From Spirochaetota bacterium (GTDB taxonomy: Bacteria; Spirochaetota; Brachyspiria; Brachyspirales; JACRPF01), in the NCBI GenBank assembly GCA_016214035.1, contig JACRPF010000006.1:62001-126000 (forward strand): 64,000 bases of DNA, in the 5' to 3' direction. The translations under genes were made by a program, and so were the position numbers. This document shows positions 16,484-25,317 of the stretch, piece after piece. A model generated the notes under the pieces. It saw only the letters and a list, made by a program, of their open reading frames with translations. It made no database searches and was not told the DNA's origin. Position 1 is the stretch's first letter, and the number at the start of each line of letters is the position of its first letter.

Positions 16484-17233
16484 ATGAACAATTTCATCGA
16501 GATAGGCCGCATCGCACCGCGCCTCCACACCGCGGCGCATCTGCATACAGACGATTGGGAAATCGTCACCTATATAGAAGGCATCGGCGTTACCACGATA
16601 GAGGGCGCGGAGCACCGTTTTTCTCCGGGCACCGTGGTGTGCATTCCGCCTGGGCATCGTCACGACGACAGGAGCGATACGCCGTACCGGAGCATCTGGA
16701 TACGCTTCCGCCGCGGTCCGCGAACGCAGCACGGACCGGTTATCTTCAACGAGCCCGTTCACGCCCCGCTCACACGCCTGGCCGATCTCATCTGCCGCGA
16801 TTTCACCGGCACAGACGCGCGTGATATGGCGTTCTGCGATACGCTGCTCGACGCGCTCATCGCCTACATCTCCGCCCACCACGGCCGTTCATCGATGCAT
16901 CCGCTGGTGGAAACCGTATGCCGCACCATCACCGCACATGTCAACGACATGGACTTCAAAGTACGCGACGCGCTCAAGGACCATCAGCTCTCGCCGTTTC
17001 ATCTGTCGCGGCTTTTCACCCGTGAGACGGGCACATCGCCGCGTCAGTATCTGCTTGCGCTCCGCATTCGCGAGGCCGCGGCGCTCCTCGCCATGGGAGG
17101 CGTTACCGTCCGTGAAGCGGCCCGTGAATTCGGCTTTCGCGATCCGTACCATTTCTCGCGCCTGTTCAAACAGCGCATGGGAGTTTCTCCGAAACGCTAT
17201 CGGAGCGCTCAGGTACCCGCCACGTCCGTTTGA
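16484..17233 (+). CDS. AraC-family transcriptional regulator (cupin plus double HTH)
   Basis: A 249-residue regulator. Residues about 1-130 form a cupin-like effector-binding domain (HTDDWEIVTYIEG, FSPGTVVCIPPGHRHDDR). Residues about 145-245 carry the two AraC helix-turn-helix units (LSPFHLSRLFTRETGTSPRQYLLALRIREAAALL and VREAAREFGFRDPYHFSRLFKQRMGVSPKRYR). Start ATG 16484 is chosen because a consensus promoter ends 8 nt before it and overlaps the alternative upstream start. No Shine-Dalgarno is present. The gene diverges from the GH16 gene, its likely target, and its 3' end overlaps the convergent NtrC gene by 25 nt. Confidence 0.9.
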   Translation: MNNFIEIGRIAPRLHTAAHLHTDDWEIVTYIEGIGVTTIEGAEHRFSPGTVVCIPPGHRHDDRSDTPYRSIWIRFRRGPRTQHGPVIFNEPVHAPLTRLADLICRDFTGTDARDMAFCDTLLDALIAYISAHHGRSSMHPLVETVCRTITAHVNDMDFKVRDALKDHQLSPFHLSRLFTRETGTSPRQYLLALRIREAAALLAMGGVTVREAAREFGFRDPYHFSRLFKQRMGVSPKRYRSAQVPATSV

Positions 17234-18621
17234 AGGATGATGCCGTGTTTTTTTATGAGCCAGTCGAGTGACTGTCTGCTGATGCTGAGGAGTTTAGCGG
17301 CGTTGCTCTTTACATACATCGCGCGCTTCAGCGCATCAATAACTATCTTTTTTTCAAGTTCGTCAACCGCCTGAAGTGAAAGCGGCACATCAGCGGACGC
17401 GCCCATGCGCTTCAGCGTGTCGACGGCGGGACGCTTTGCATCGAATGCAAAATCGGATGTCCGGATCACATCGCTTTCACAGAGCAGCACCGCCCGTTCA
17501 CACATATTTTTAAGCTCGCGCACATTGCCGGGGAAATCGTAGTCGGCAAGTCGCAGCATGACCTCCGGGTCGACTGACATAATCTTCCGCTTCAGCTCCT
17601 TCGCAAACTGATGAATATAATGTTCCACCAGCGCCGGAATATCCTCTTTCCGGTTTCTGAGCGGCGGCAGATCGATTTCGAGCGTATTCAGCCGGTAATA
17701 CAGGTCCTCCCTGAATTGTTTCTGCGCGACCATTTCCCTCAGGTTTTTATTCGTCGCCGCGACAATACGCACATCAACACTAATCTCTTTTCCGGAACCG
17801 ACACGGGTTATCGTTTTATTCTCGATTGCGCGCAGCAGTTTCGCCTGCAGGTCGACAGGCATATCGCCGATCTCATCAAGAAACAGGGTACCGCCGTCCG
17901 CGCGTTCAAATATCCCGGGCCGGTCTTCCGCCGCGCCGGTGAATGCTCCTTTGGTGTATCCGAAGAACTCGCTTTCAAGCAGCGTCTCCGGTATCGCGGA
18001 ACTGTTTACCACGCAGAAGACATGATTCTTCCGCGCACCGGCATAATGGATAACCCGGGCGATCAGTTCCTTGCCGCTGCCGGACGGGCCGTAGATGAGT
18101 ATCGGCGTTGTTGCCGATGCCGACGCCTTGAGCGTAAGGCTAATCGCCTGTGTGATCGCGGCGCTGCGCCCGACGATGACACCCGTATGGGCCTGTATCT
18201 CTTCGGAAAGAATCGACAGTCCCTCTTCAGCGATTTTCAGGCGCTGCTTCATCGCCAGAAAGCCCCGTGTCCGCTCAATGGCGTACGCGATATCGTGTCC
18301 GCGGACCGGTTTGCGGAAATAGTCGAACGCGCCCTCACGCAGCGCCTCGAGTATCGTAGTCTCATCGCCGTGACCGGTGATGATAATAACTTCAATGTAG
18401 GGATATGAGCTTTTAATCTTTCTGAGCAGCTCGATACCGCTCATCTCCGGCATTCTGACATCGACAATCGCGATATCCACCGGCTGCTGCTCTAAAATCG
18501 CAAGCGCCGCCGACGGGAGCGCCGCGTCGTAAACGAGAAAACCCATGTTCGAAAGTATGGACCTCATCTCTTTGCGGATTATATCCTCGTCATCAACCAT
18601 CAGTATGCGTAATTGATTCAT
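17209..18621 (-). CDS. NtrC-family sigma-54-dependent response regulator
   Basis: A 470-residue activator. The receiver domain (1-120) keeps the acidic pocket (VDDED) and phospho-acceptor D54 (IAIVDVRMPEMSG). The AAA+ domain (about 150-390) shows Walker A GPSGSGKELIAR, the sigma-54 contact loop GAFTGA, Walker B GGTLFLDEIGDM, and arginine-finger and sensor regions. A Fis-type helix-turn-helix lies at about 420-465 (AAKLLSISRQSLDWLIKKHG). Phosphorylated family members hexamerise on upstream dyads and open sigma-54 promoters. The gene follows the histidine kinase gene by 27 nt. A sigma-54 promoter at 21946-21961, on the far side of the kinase gene, is its most obvious target. Confidence 0.95.
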   Translation of the reverse strand: MNQLRILMVDDEDIIRKEMRSILSNMGFLVYDAALPSAALAILEQQPVDIAIVDVRMPEMSGIELLRKIKSSYPYIEVIIITGHGDETTILEALREGAFDYFRKPVRGHDIAYAIERTRGFLAMKQRLKIAEEGLSILSEEIQAHTGVIVGRSAAITQAISLTLKASASATTPILIYGPSGSGKELIARVIHYAGARKNHVFCVVNSSAIPETLLESEFFGYTKGAFTGAAEDRPGIFERADGGTLFLDEIGDMPVDLQAKLLRAIENKTITRVGSGKEISVDVRIVAATNKNLREMVAQKQFREDLYYRLNTLEIDLPPLRNRKEDIPALVEHYIHQFAKELKRKIMSVDPEVMLRLADYDFPGNVRELKNMCERAVLLCESDVIRTSDFAFDAKRPAVDTLKRMGASADVPLSLQAVDELEKKIVIDALKRAMYVKSNAAKLLSISRQSLDWLIKKHGIILQTDVAGT

Positions 18622-18648
18622 GGCGCCGTCACCTGCCGTTCGATAATA

Positions 18649-21600
18649 TCATTCGTGCTCATGTTCGATGCCCGGTAATAGTATCCTGAATACTGAAAAT
18701 ACTCCAGGTCTGCTCCGGAAGTCGATGCTGCCCTTCATCGCCTGCACGATACCGTACGCGATGGGCATCCCGAGTCCGGTGCCATGCCCCGGTTGTTTTG
18801 ATGTGAAAAACGGCGTAAAGATGTTCCGTTGAACCTCCTCCGTCATGCCGATGCCGTTATCGACAATGCGCACTTCAACGTTACCGCCGTCGATCTTCGT
18901 CTTTATGGTGATGCTTTTCGAATACAAACGCGTCATCATCGCCGCCTTTTCCTCAACCGCGTCGCGGGCATTGGTAACGATGTTCAGTATAGCCTGTTCA
19001 AGCTTATAGCGGTTCCCCAGCACCCGCGGCAAACCGTCGGCAAGTGTTACCGTCAGCCGGAGCGCATGCTCGCGATACTGCACTCCGATGAATGAGAGAA
19101 TGCCCCGAACCGCATCATTGACATCAAACGGCTCCATGACCAGTGTATTCTGCTGATCATGCGTAAACATGCGCAGCTCGTCAATGATCATGCGCATACG
19201 TTCGATATAGCCGTCCATGTCAACGAGCTTTTCATTGATGAATTCAGCATGCAGGGTGTTATCCGCTTTTTTCATACTGAGAACGTCCACCGACAACGCC
19301 ATGGCCGCAAGCGGCTGATTCAGCTCGTGCGCGATTCCGGAGGTTAGAATCCCCAGCGATTTCAGTTTATCGGCCTGTATGAGCGCGCGCCCCGCCTGCT
19401 GCTGTTCCGTAACGTCGATGGTAAACCCGGCGAGCAGCGGCGGTTTCCCTTCAAGCGTGATGGGGAATTTAATTGTCCGGTACGTCCTTCCGGCAAATTC
19501 CTCCTCAACCTCCACGGGAATGCCGTCAAGCAGCACGCGTTTATCATCTGCAACTATTTTTTCAGACAACGGCGAGGGGAACAGTTCGGCGCTGCTCTTG
19601 CCGAGCAATTCATGCAGCGGACGATTGAGCATTTTTTCATAGTTCCTGCTCAGCCGCAGCGATCTGATATTCTCGTCCTTGAAAAAAACATAGATCGGGC
19701 TGAATTCCATGAACTTGTCGAATATAATCTGGCTTTCCTGCAGCGCCGCTTCCATCCGGTGCCGGGCCAGGGCGATACCGATACTGGTTGCCGTTTCCTC
19801 GAAGTATCGAATCATATCCGCCGTCAGCATCTGTTTCCGATTATCGTTCAGCTGCAGTAATCCGACAACCTCAGCACCGTATCGTATCGGGATAAGCGCG
19901 ACGGATTCATAACCCTCGGTGTTGCACCGGTTTCTCAGGCGCGTATTCGGCTGTTCACCGGCAAGAACCGAAAGTAATTCGGTCGTACTGTTTGTCCAAA
20001 AGCTGCCGCCGGGCGATATATACGGTTTCGATGTATCCGCCCGTCCGTCAAGAATGACTCCGCACATACATTCATGCATCGGAAGACCATCGCCGCCGGT
20101 CACACAAACACCGGCGGCATCCACGGCGCACAGCCTGTTCTCGGCGCCGATGAAATCAGATGAGAAACCGCTCGTTTTAAAATAGGGATAATCATCGCCC
20201 TGCTTCAGACGGATACCTACCGCGCCGAAGCCTGTCACCTGCTGTAACAAGCGCATGATTTCGGCGATAATGCTGCGGCTGCCGTCCGGGCGATTGAGTG
20301 CTGACAGTATCTCGGCGGTTAATCCGCGATACCGTTCAGCATTCCGGTGCGCGGTGATATCCATAAAGACACTCACGACGGTATCATGCAGCGGCGACGA
20401 TTTCGGCAGCACCGCGGTGTGACACATGAAATCATGCGCCTTGCCGTCCACCTCGATCTGAATATCGATAACATGCTTTTGCTGCGAGACAACGGCAACC
20501 CGTGATGCGCTGTTGAGGGCCGCAACGATATCAACCGGTGCGATATCGCTTATGGTACGCCCGACAATGCGCTCATGTTCAGCCGCGAACATTGTGCTGA
20601 ACTGGCTGTTACAGCCGTACAAAAGTCCGTTGACGTCGTTCCAGCATACCGGAGCGGGTATGGTTTCCAGTATGGTCGTCAAAAGCCTGTTCTGCTGTTC
20701 AATACTGTCGCGCATCACCTTTGCTTCGGTGATATCGATACCGGTCGACTGATATTCGAATAATCCGCCGCGTTCGTCGAACAGCGCATGATCGGTCCAC
20801 TGCAGCCACCGCAACGCGCCGTCGGCGCCGATGACTTTATATTCGTACGTCACCACTGGCTGCTCTATCGTCAGGAACCGGTAATGACCTTGGACAATAG
20901 CCCGCAGATCGGACGGCAGGAAATCGGAATAATTGCCGCCTTCGACCGCTGTTTTCTGTTTATTGAAATACCCGCGGAACGCATCATTTACAAATGTTAT
21001 GGTGCCGTCTTTCGTGCAGCGGAACACGAGCACCGTCATGTCCTTGATAATTGAACGATACCGTTCCTCACTCGCGCGCAGGCCTTTGACCGCCAGCCTG
21101 CGTTCATCCATTTCAGAATGAAGTTCCGTAAGCAGGCGTTTATTTACCATGAGCGCCAGCGCAAATGCCTGCGATATCAGCAGCACCCCGTATACGCCGA
21201 TGATAGACACCTCGTACATACCGGACCGGTACAGATCCCCCGGGTGCGTATTGAAAACAAATTGCGCGAGAATACGCAGTATACTGACAAAAATGTACAC
21301 GCAGAATATGACGGCAACAACCCTGGTCCCGGCCCGGCGAGCCGGCGGTACGCGATACAGCAACAGCACCGCGCATTGCAGATACACGAAAAAAGATGCT
21401 GCGGAAATATTCAGGTTGCGTATGATCAGGCTCGGTGCATGGATGGTATAATAGGTGTGGACGACGGTGAAGGCAAGCAGCAGCAATGCATTATGTATTT
21501 GAGAGCCTTTTTTCCCGACAAACAATTCAAGACCGATATAACATGCCATCGTTCCGGCGATGAGAAAAAAGTTTGCCGGAATTATTGAGACCCAGTCCGG

Positions 21601-21774
21601 AATATAGCCGCGCAGCGCTATCAGGAGCACTCCGAACATTTGCAGCAGGAAACTGGCGGCGAAGTGTGACACTCCCTGCAAATGTTTTTTCGTCTGACGC
21701 CACAGGGAAATCATCACCGCGCTGATGATGAAACATAAACCGATATTTATGATAAATAATGTTCGTATGTCCAT
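18649..21774 (-). CDS. Membrane sensor histidine kinase with PAS and GAF domains
   Basis: A 1041-residue hybrid-input sensor kinase. About seven hydrophobic helices fill residues 1-225 (from LFIINIGLCFIISAVMISLW to VYGVLLISQAFALALMV) without a large periplasmic loop. PAS domains follow at about 235-355 and 365-475, a GAF-like domain at about 490-660 (ILSALNRPDGSRSIIAEIMRLL...VALIPIRYGAEVVGLLQL) and a third PAS at about 665-785. The kinase core has H816 in the H-box (GIAHELNQPLAAM), the N-box ILNIVTNARDAVEE, G1 VDNGIGM and GHGTGLGMPIAYGI. There is no receiver domain; the partner regulator is encoded just downstream. The input signal is unknown; a membrane-soluble or intracellular cue is plausible. 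Confidence 0.93.
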   Translation of the reverse strand: MDIRTLFIINIGLCFIISAVMISLWRQTKKHLQGVSHFAASFLLQMFGVLLIALRGYIPDWVSIIPANFFLIAGTMACYIGLELFVGKKGSQIHNALLLLAFTVVHTYYTIHAPSLIIRNLNISAASFFVYLQCAVLLLYRVPPARRAGTRVVAVIFCVYIFVSILRILAQFVFNTHPGDLYRSGMYEVSIIGVYGVLLISQAFALALMVNKRLLTELHSEMDERRLAVKGLRASEERYRSIIKDMTVLVFRCTKDGTITFVNDAFRGYFNKQKTAVEGGNYSDFLPSDLRAIVQGHYRFLTIEQPVVTYEYKVIGADGALRWLQWTDHALFDERGGLFEYQSTGIDITEAKVMRDSIEQQNRLLTTILETIPAPVCWNDVNGLLYGCNSQFSTMFAAEHERIVGRTISDIAPVDIVAALNSASRVAVVSQQKHVIDIQIEVDGKAHDFMCHTAVLPKSSPLHDTVVSVFMDITAHRNAERYRGLTAEILSALNRPDGSRSIIAEIMRLLQQVTGFGAVGIRLKQGDDYPYFKTSGFSSDFIGAENRLCAVDAAGVCVTGGDGLPMHECMCGVILDGRADTSKPYISPGGSFWTNSTTELLSVLAGEQPNTRLRNRCNTEGYESVALIPIRYGAEVVGLLQLNDNRKQMLTADMIRYFEETATSIGIALARHRMEAALQESQIIFDKFMEFSPIYVFFKDENIRSLRLSRNYEKMLNRPLHELLGKSSAELFPSPLSEKIVADDKRVLLDGIPVEVEEEFAGRTYRTIKFPITLEGKPPLLAGFTIDVTEQQQAGRALIQADKLKSLGILTSGIAHELNQPLAAMALSVDVLSMKKADNTLHAEFINEKLVDMDGYIERMRMIIDELRMFTHDQQNTLVMEPFDVNDAVRGILSFIGVQYREHALRLTVTLADGLPRVLGNRYKLEQAILNIVTNARDAVEEKAAMMTRLYSKSITIKTKIDGGNVEVRIVDNGIGMTEEVQRNIFTPFFTSKQPGHGTGLGMPIAYGIVQAMKGSIDFRSRPGVFSVFRILLPGIEHEHE

Positions 21775-21831
21775 GTACTATTGCCGTACCGCGGCTTCTA
21801 AACACGATCTACGCTGATTGTTGTTGTGCTG

Positions 21832-21848
21832 TGAACTATATGAGTTCA
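21832..21848. promoter_or_regulatory. Candidate NtrC-type activator site (dyad)
   Basis: TGAACT, 5-nt spacer, AGTTCA: a perfect 17-bp dyad about 115 bp upstream of the sigma-54 promoter, the usual range for enhancer sites of NtrC-family activators. Assignment to the adjacent regulator is inference. Confidence 0.45.
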
Positions 21849-21945
21849 TCTCCTGCTCCATTCGCGCTTTTTTTTATCACGATTCATATCTTACTATTCA
21901 GATACTATTTCATAATCAGTATATTGCAATAAATCTGCCAACACA

Positions 21946-21961
21946 TGGCATATTCCTTGCA
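21946..21961 (+). promoter_or_regulatory. Sigma-54 (RpoN) promoter
   Basis: TGGCATATTCCTTGCA carries the invariant GG (21947-21948) and GC (21959-21960) with exactly 10 bases between them, matching the -24/-12 consensus TGGCACG-N4-TTGCA at nearly every position. It points towards the CheW-like gene. Confidence 0.75.
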
Positions 21962-22168
21962 AGTGATTATATATGCTGTGGTACCGAAATTCAAAAATAT
22001 GTCGTTTTTTAAACGTTTTCAATCATCAATTGCTTTTTATTTCAGTTTCAAGCGCCCGTGACCGAAAAGCGAACGCTATAAACTCTACATATGCAGAAAA
22101 TATTTGCGTTCATCGACACCGTTTTCACGTGATACCACGCTCAAAATTATTATCGGAGATTCTATTCC

Positions 22169-22648
22169 ATGGTGTTTGCTAAACATAACGGCGCAACAGC
22201 ACTCGTGGTGGCAGTAAATGGAATGCGTTTTACGTTCGCTGCCGAAAACGTCATAGCGATAGTAGATAAAAACGACATTGAAGTTGTCCCGGCAATGCCG
22301 CCGAGCATGGCCGGAATACTATACTATAACGACCAGGCCGTTCCGGTATCGCGATTAAACATACTGCTCGGATTGAAATATAACCGCTGTGACAAGGGCA
22401 AGGTAATCATTTTCGAATTTAATTCCTCGGGATGTTATTACATTGCCGGCATTGTCGTCGACGCCGTGCTCTACCAGACCGTATGCAGAACGAACGGATC
22501 CATCGCTCATCGACCACCCGTGCATCACGCATCTTCCGGAACCGGTGATACGATGATCGATCCTGTCTCGCTCCTGAGCGGCAACGGCATTTGCGCTCAT
22601 CTCAGAGAAAGAGAATTACATACGTTTCCCCTGCCCGCTCGGCCCTGA
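22169..22648 (+). CDS. Small CheW-like domain protein
   Basis: A 159-residue protein. Residues about 8-115 resemble the CheW fold: a strand with TALVVAVNGMRFTFAAENVIAIVD, then the typical segment VVPAMPPSMAGILYYNDQAVPVSRLNILLGL, then a strand-rich second lobe (KVIIFEFNSSGCYYIAGIVVDAV). CheW domains bridge receptors to histidine kinases. Here no chemoreceptor or CheA is nearby, and the gene instead sits behind a sigma-54 promoter divergent from a non-CheA kinase. The C-terminal about 40 residues are low in recognisable structure. GGAGA precedes the ATG. It is probably co-transcribed with the two small genes that follow. The family call rests on pattern, not a search. Confidence 0.7.
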   Translation: MVFAKHNGATALVVAVNGMRFTFAAENVIAIVDKNDIEVVPAMPPSMAGILYYNDQAVPVSRLNILLGLKYNRCDKGKVIIFEFNSSGCYYIAGIVVDAVLYQTVCRTNGSIAHRPPVHHASSGTGDTMIDPVSLLSGNGICAHLRERELHTFPLPARP

Positions 22649-22668
22649 TATTACCGCAAGGACATTCA

Positions 22669-22947
22669 ATGGACATCGTAAAGACCATTTCAAAGCGCGA
22701 CCATGACGGCACGATTCATGTAGAAATTGAACGTGCGGGAAACAGGACATCAATCATTTCCCATGAAAAAGACGGCGATTGTGCGGGCACAGTCGAAATT
22801 AACGGCAGCGACGACGACCTTGACCTGCTGAAGACGGCATTACACGACCTGAAATTTGCGAAAAGCGAGAATGAGGCGCGGGGAGTTCTGCTTGACAAAA
22901 CGATACGCAGAATAAACGAAAAGATTGAATCATTACAAAGCATCTGA
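22669..22947 (+). CDS. Small acidic protein of unknown function
   Basis: A 92-residue protein with no signal peptide or membrane segment. The first half looks strand-rich (GTIHVEIERAGNRTSIISHE, CAGTVEING). The second half is a charged helix with a heptad-like pattern (LDLLKTALHDLKFAKSENEARGVLLDKTIRRINEKIESLQ), suggestive of a coiled coil. AAGGA lies 8 nt before ATG 22669. It follows the CheW-like gene by 20 nt, so it probably belongs to the same sigma-54-driven transcript. No family recognised. Confidence 0.65.
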   Translation: MDIVKTISKRDHDGTIHVEIERAGNRTSIISHEKDGDCAGTVEINGSDDDLDLLKTALHDLKFAKSENEARGVLLDKTIRRINEKIESLQSI

Positions 22948-23011
22948 GACGGGCGATAGTGTGATGGAATAAACAACCGGTTTATATCGATGAGACGCTG
23001 ACGGGACAGTT

Positions 23012-23344
23012 ATGCATGAAGCTATAATCCACGAGATAAGCACTGAAACGGGAGAGAGACTCACAACGTATCAGCATATTATCATGATGATATCCGTAAC
23101 CGGCAGTAATGGCAGGTACCACACGTTTCGCGGGATCATTCCTAAAGAATACCGGGAACTGACGTCAACATCAAAACGGTTCTTCATTGAAACCGAAATA
23201 GGCGATTTTGATCATTTTAGAATTCATGCATTCATCCCGGAACAAGAGTACATTTCAGACAGTGACCGGGTATTCTTTATCAATTTTGATGCAAGCGGAT
23301 TTTTATGCGATAGTTTGTCGGCGACATTCCCGTCCACTTCCTGA
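23012..23344 (+). CDS. Small protein of unknown function
   Basis: A 110-residue protein with no signal peptide. Strand-like segments (RYHTFRGIIPKEYRELT, KRFFIETEIGDFDHFRIHAFIP) suggest a small beta-rich fold, but no family is recognised. The ribosome binding site is weak (GGGAC) and the 3' end overlaps the convergent AraC gene by 65 nt, so the gene is less certain than its neighbours. It lies 64 nt after the coiled-coil gene and may end the CheW-like operon. Confidence 0.5.
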   Translation: MHEAIIHEISTETGERLTTYQHIIMMISVTGSNGRYHTFRGIIPKEYRELTSTSKRFFIETEIGDFDHFRIHAFIPEQEYISDSDRVFFINFDASGFLCDSLSATFPSTS

Positions 23345-24035
23345 ACATTCTGCTGAAATACAACTCATCCTCAAATCCGGATAACTGCGCCACTTCGGCC
23401 ACCGGCTTCGATGTCTGCAGCAGATACAGACATGCCGTCTCCATTTTCATGCGTATACGGTACTGCACCGGCGAAAGACCGAGCTCTTTTTTGAACGAGC
23501 GTATCAGATATTCAGGACTCACCCCGAGAACCTTCGCCGCGTCTTTGACGATGAACTCCGACGGACGATGTATCATCGCGAGACATTTCGCCACGATACT
23601 CCGGTGCGTCGCATCCTCGCCGTCCCGACCCGAACGTTCATAGAGAAAAGCCGCAAAGCGGTGTGCGGCGCTTTTCGCAAGCATCCCGCCGCGTTCTGCG
23701 TGACTCCGCAGCCCTTCAAAGAACAGAAGCTGTTTTTCACCCACGGGAAACACCCGCCGGTCGCGGCAGACCTCGGCAAGATCTGCGGCCAGGCGGCTGT
23801 CGTCACCGTCAAGCGTGCAGCAGAATAAAAGCTGCCGCAGCGCAGTGCGTCCGCCGTCGACACAATGCGTTTCACCGGGGAATGAAAGTAGAAAACTTCC
23901 CGCGGATACGGGATATGTTCTGCCGTTCACGGTGTAGGAACCGGTGCCGCTGATGATGTAATGAAATTCATAATCCGTATGCGTATGCGGTGTTACCGCA
24001 AGCGTACGAACGGTTGCAAAACCATGAAGTCTCAT
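23280..24035 (-). CDS. AraC-family transcriptional regulator
   Basis: A 251-residue regulator. A cupin effector domain (about 1-130: TPHTHTDYEFHYIISGTGSYTVNGRTYPVSAGSFLLSFPGETH) is followed by two helix-turn-helix units (about 150-245: LGVSPEYLIRSFKKELGLSPVQYRIRMKMETACLYLL and VAQLSGFEDELYFSRMFRKWTGMSPTNYR). The His-rich DxHxH-like start of the cupin suggests metal or sugar binding as in other family members. Start ATG 24035 is set by a promoter whose -10 ends 6 nt upstream; an earlier in-frame ATG lies within that promoter. The gene diverges from the CsgG-like lipoprotein gene, but no link in function is evident. Confidence 0.9.
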   Translation of the reverse strand: MRLHGFATVRTLAVTPHTHTDYEFHYIISGTGSYTVNGRTYPVSAGSFLLSFPGETHCVDGGRTALRQLLFCCTLDGDDSRLAADLAEVCRDRRVFPVGEKQLLFFEGLRSHAERGGMLAKSAAHRFAAFLYERSGRDGEDATHRSIVAKCLAMIHRPSEFIVKDAAKVLGVSPEYLIRSFKKELGLSPVQYRIRMKMETACLYLLQTSKPVAEVAQLSGFEDELYFSRMFRKWTGMSPTNYRIKIRLHQN

Positions 24036-24041
24036 ACAGCC

Positions 24042-24070
24042 AGTATACCACAGGAGGCGCGCCGCGACAA
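24042..24070 (-). promoter_or_regulatory. Promoter of the AraC gene, leaderless
   Basis: Minus-strand TTGTCG (24065-24070), 17-nt spacer, TATACT (24042-24047), then only six bases before ATG 24035. No Shine-Dalgarno can fit on the transcript. Confidence 0.65.
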
Positions 24071-24124
24071 CTCGGGATTGTGAGCAGAAACACACGTTGC
24101 CGCCCGCACCCGCCGCTGCCGCGC

Positions 24125-24153
24125 TTGACGCAGTACCGGAAGTATACTACAAT
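24125..24153 (+). promoter_or_regulatory. Promoter of the CsgG-like lipoprotein gene
   Basis: TTGACG (24125-24130), 17-nt spacer, TACAAT (24148-24153); leader of about 40 nt with GGAGGAG before ATG 24201. Confidence 0.6.
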
Positions 24154-24200
24154 GGGAAGCGTACGAATCGTATCATTAATCTTTTCACGGAGGAGTCAGC

Positions 24201-25241
24201 ATGAATCTACACGGTATGAGTAAAGCCAGATTTCTGGCGGGAGCCGCGGCACTGTCGCTTCTGATCGGCTGCGCGACAACGGATGTCTATTTCACCGTCA
24301 AGCGCCCGTCGCAGATCAGTATGAAGGGCCACAAACGCATCGCCATGGGAAGTTTTACGGGAAAAAACCCGGCCCATGTCGGTAAACTTGTGAGTTTTCT
24401 TGAAGCGGATATGATCGACAGCAAGGCGTTCGACGCCGTTCTCGATCGCAAATACATGAACGACGTATTGAAAGAGCACAATCTGCAGATGACAGGTCTC
24501 TTCAACGAAAAAAGTCTCGCCTCGGTGGGCAAATTCATCGGCGCCGGCGCCATCGTGTACGGCAGCATCGACGATGAAAATTACAGGGAGGAACAAACCT
24601 CCAAGGAAAAAATCACGGTAACGACCAACATCACCAAAAAAGACCCGAAAGACAGAACCACCTGGGTCACCACGATTACCACAACGACGAATATCATCAA
24701 CACACGCACCGGCACCGTCACATTGAACGTGACCTTTCAGGTCGTTGACATTGAGACGGCTAAGTTGAGCGCGGTGAAACCCATACCCATGAAACGTGAT
24801 TTCGTCAAAACCGCGGTGGATGCAATGCCCGCCAAAATCGACGCTGAAGAGGCGATTGTCTCCACGATGCGCGAAGCCGCCGGCAGATTCGTCCGCATGC
24901 TCACGCCGTATTCGATAACGGTACGCGCCGAATTCCAGAAGGACGGCGAACTGCAGGATCTCGAAGCCGCAGTGAACAAGATGAAAGCGGGACTCATGGA
25001 AGAAGCGGTCAAGGACATGCTCCGCATGGCCGGCAAGCCGTATGAAAAGCCCGAAGTAAAAGGCAAAGCGTATTACAATCTCGGCATGGCGCAGTGCTAT
25101 GCTGGCGAATATGACGATGCCCTGGCGAACGTCAAAAAGGCAATGGAATGGAACCCCAGTGAACAGCTGTATATTCAGGCGATACAGATGGTCAAAGCGG
25201 AAAAAGCAAGCGCTGATAAGCTTAAAGAGCAGGATCAATAG
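24201..25241 (+). CDS. CsgG-like lipoprotein with C-terminal TPR
   Basis: A 346-residue protein with a type II signal peptide (lipobox LLIGC, Cys about residue 27). Residues about 45-210 resemble the CsgG/penicillin-binding-activator fold: KRIAMGSFTG, then VLDRKYMNDVLKEHNLQMTGLFNEKSLASVGKFIGAGAIVYGSI, a segment shared by outer-membrane CsgG homologues. A Thr/Ile-rich strand pair (TTNITKK, TTITTTTNI) could be a membrane or pore hairpin. Residues about 280-340 contain TPR-like helices (AYYNLGMAQCYAGEYDDALANVKKAMEWNP). CsgG relatives form outer-membrane secretion pores or periplasmic scaffolds. The gene has its own promoter and ends in a strong terminator. Confidence 0.8.
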   Translation: MNLHGMSKARFLAGAAALSLLIGCATTDVYFTVKRPSQISMKGHKRIAMGSFTGKNPAHVGKLVSFLEADMIDSKAFDAVLDRKYMNDVLKEHNLQMTGLFNEKSLASVGKFIGAGAIVYGSIDDENYREEQTSKEKITVTTNITKKDPKDRTTWVTTITTTTNIINTRTGTVTLNVTFQVVDIETAKLSAVKPIPMKRDFVKTAVDAMPAKIDAEEAIVSTMREAAGRFVRMLTPYSITVRAEFQKDGELQDLEAAVNKMKAGLMEEAVKDMLRMAGKPYEKPEVKGKAYYNLGMAQCYAGEYDDALANVKKAMEWNPSEQLYIQAIQMVKAEKASADKLKEQDQ

Positions 25242-25261
25242 TACAAATCAGAACCGATACT

Positions 25262-25299
25262 AAAAAGGCCCGTAGAGGATATCCTCTACGGGCCTTTTT
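25262..25299. terminator. Perfect palindromic bidirectional terminator
   Basis: A 38-bp perfect palindrome (AAAAAGGCCCG...CGGGCCTTTTT, centre GGATATCC) lies between two convergent genes. Either strand gives a GC-rich hairpin followed by U5, serving both the lipoprotein gene and pnp. Confidence 0.92.
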
Positions 25300-25317
25300 G
25301 TTATCTATTGTACCGGT

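Larger units (their letters stand above)
21775..22168. other. Divergent regulatory interval between kinase and CheW-like gene
   Basis: This 394-nt AT-rich gap has no gene. It contains a 6-bp dyad (21832-21848), a sigma-54 promoter (21946-21961) and then about 195 nt of untranslated leader before ATG 22169. The upstream spacing fits an activator site acting through DNA looping. Confidence 0.7.

Noticed and set aside
18649-21774. Kinase considered as a CheA-type partner for the CheW-like protein
   Set aside because: It has an H-box followed by a normal HATPase but no Hpt, P2 or CheW-like P5 domain.
24207-25238. A 343-codon open frame antisense to the CsgG-like lipoprotein gene
   Set aside because: It mirrors the real gene codon by codon, has no domain or ribosome binding site, and the plus-strand product has a lipobox and family motifs.
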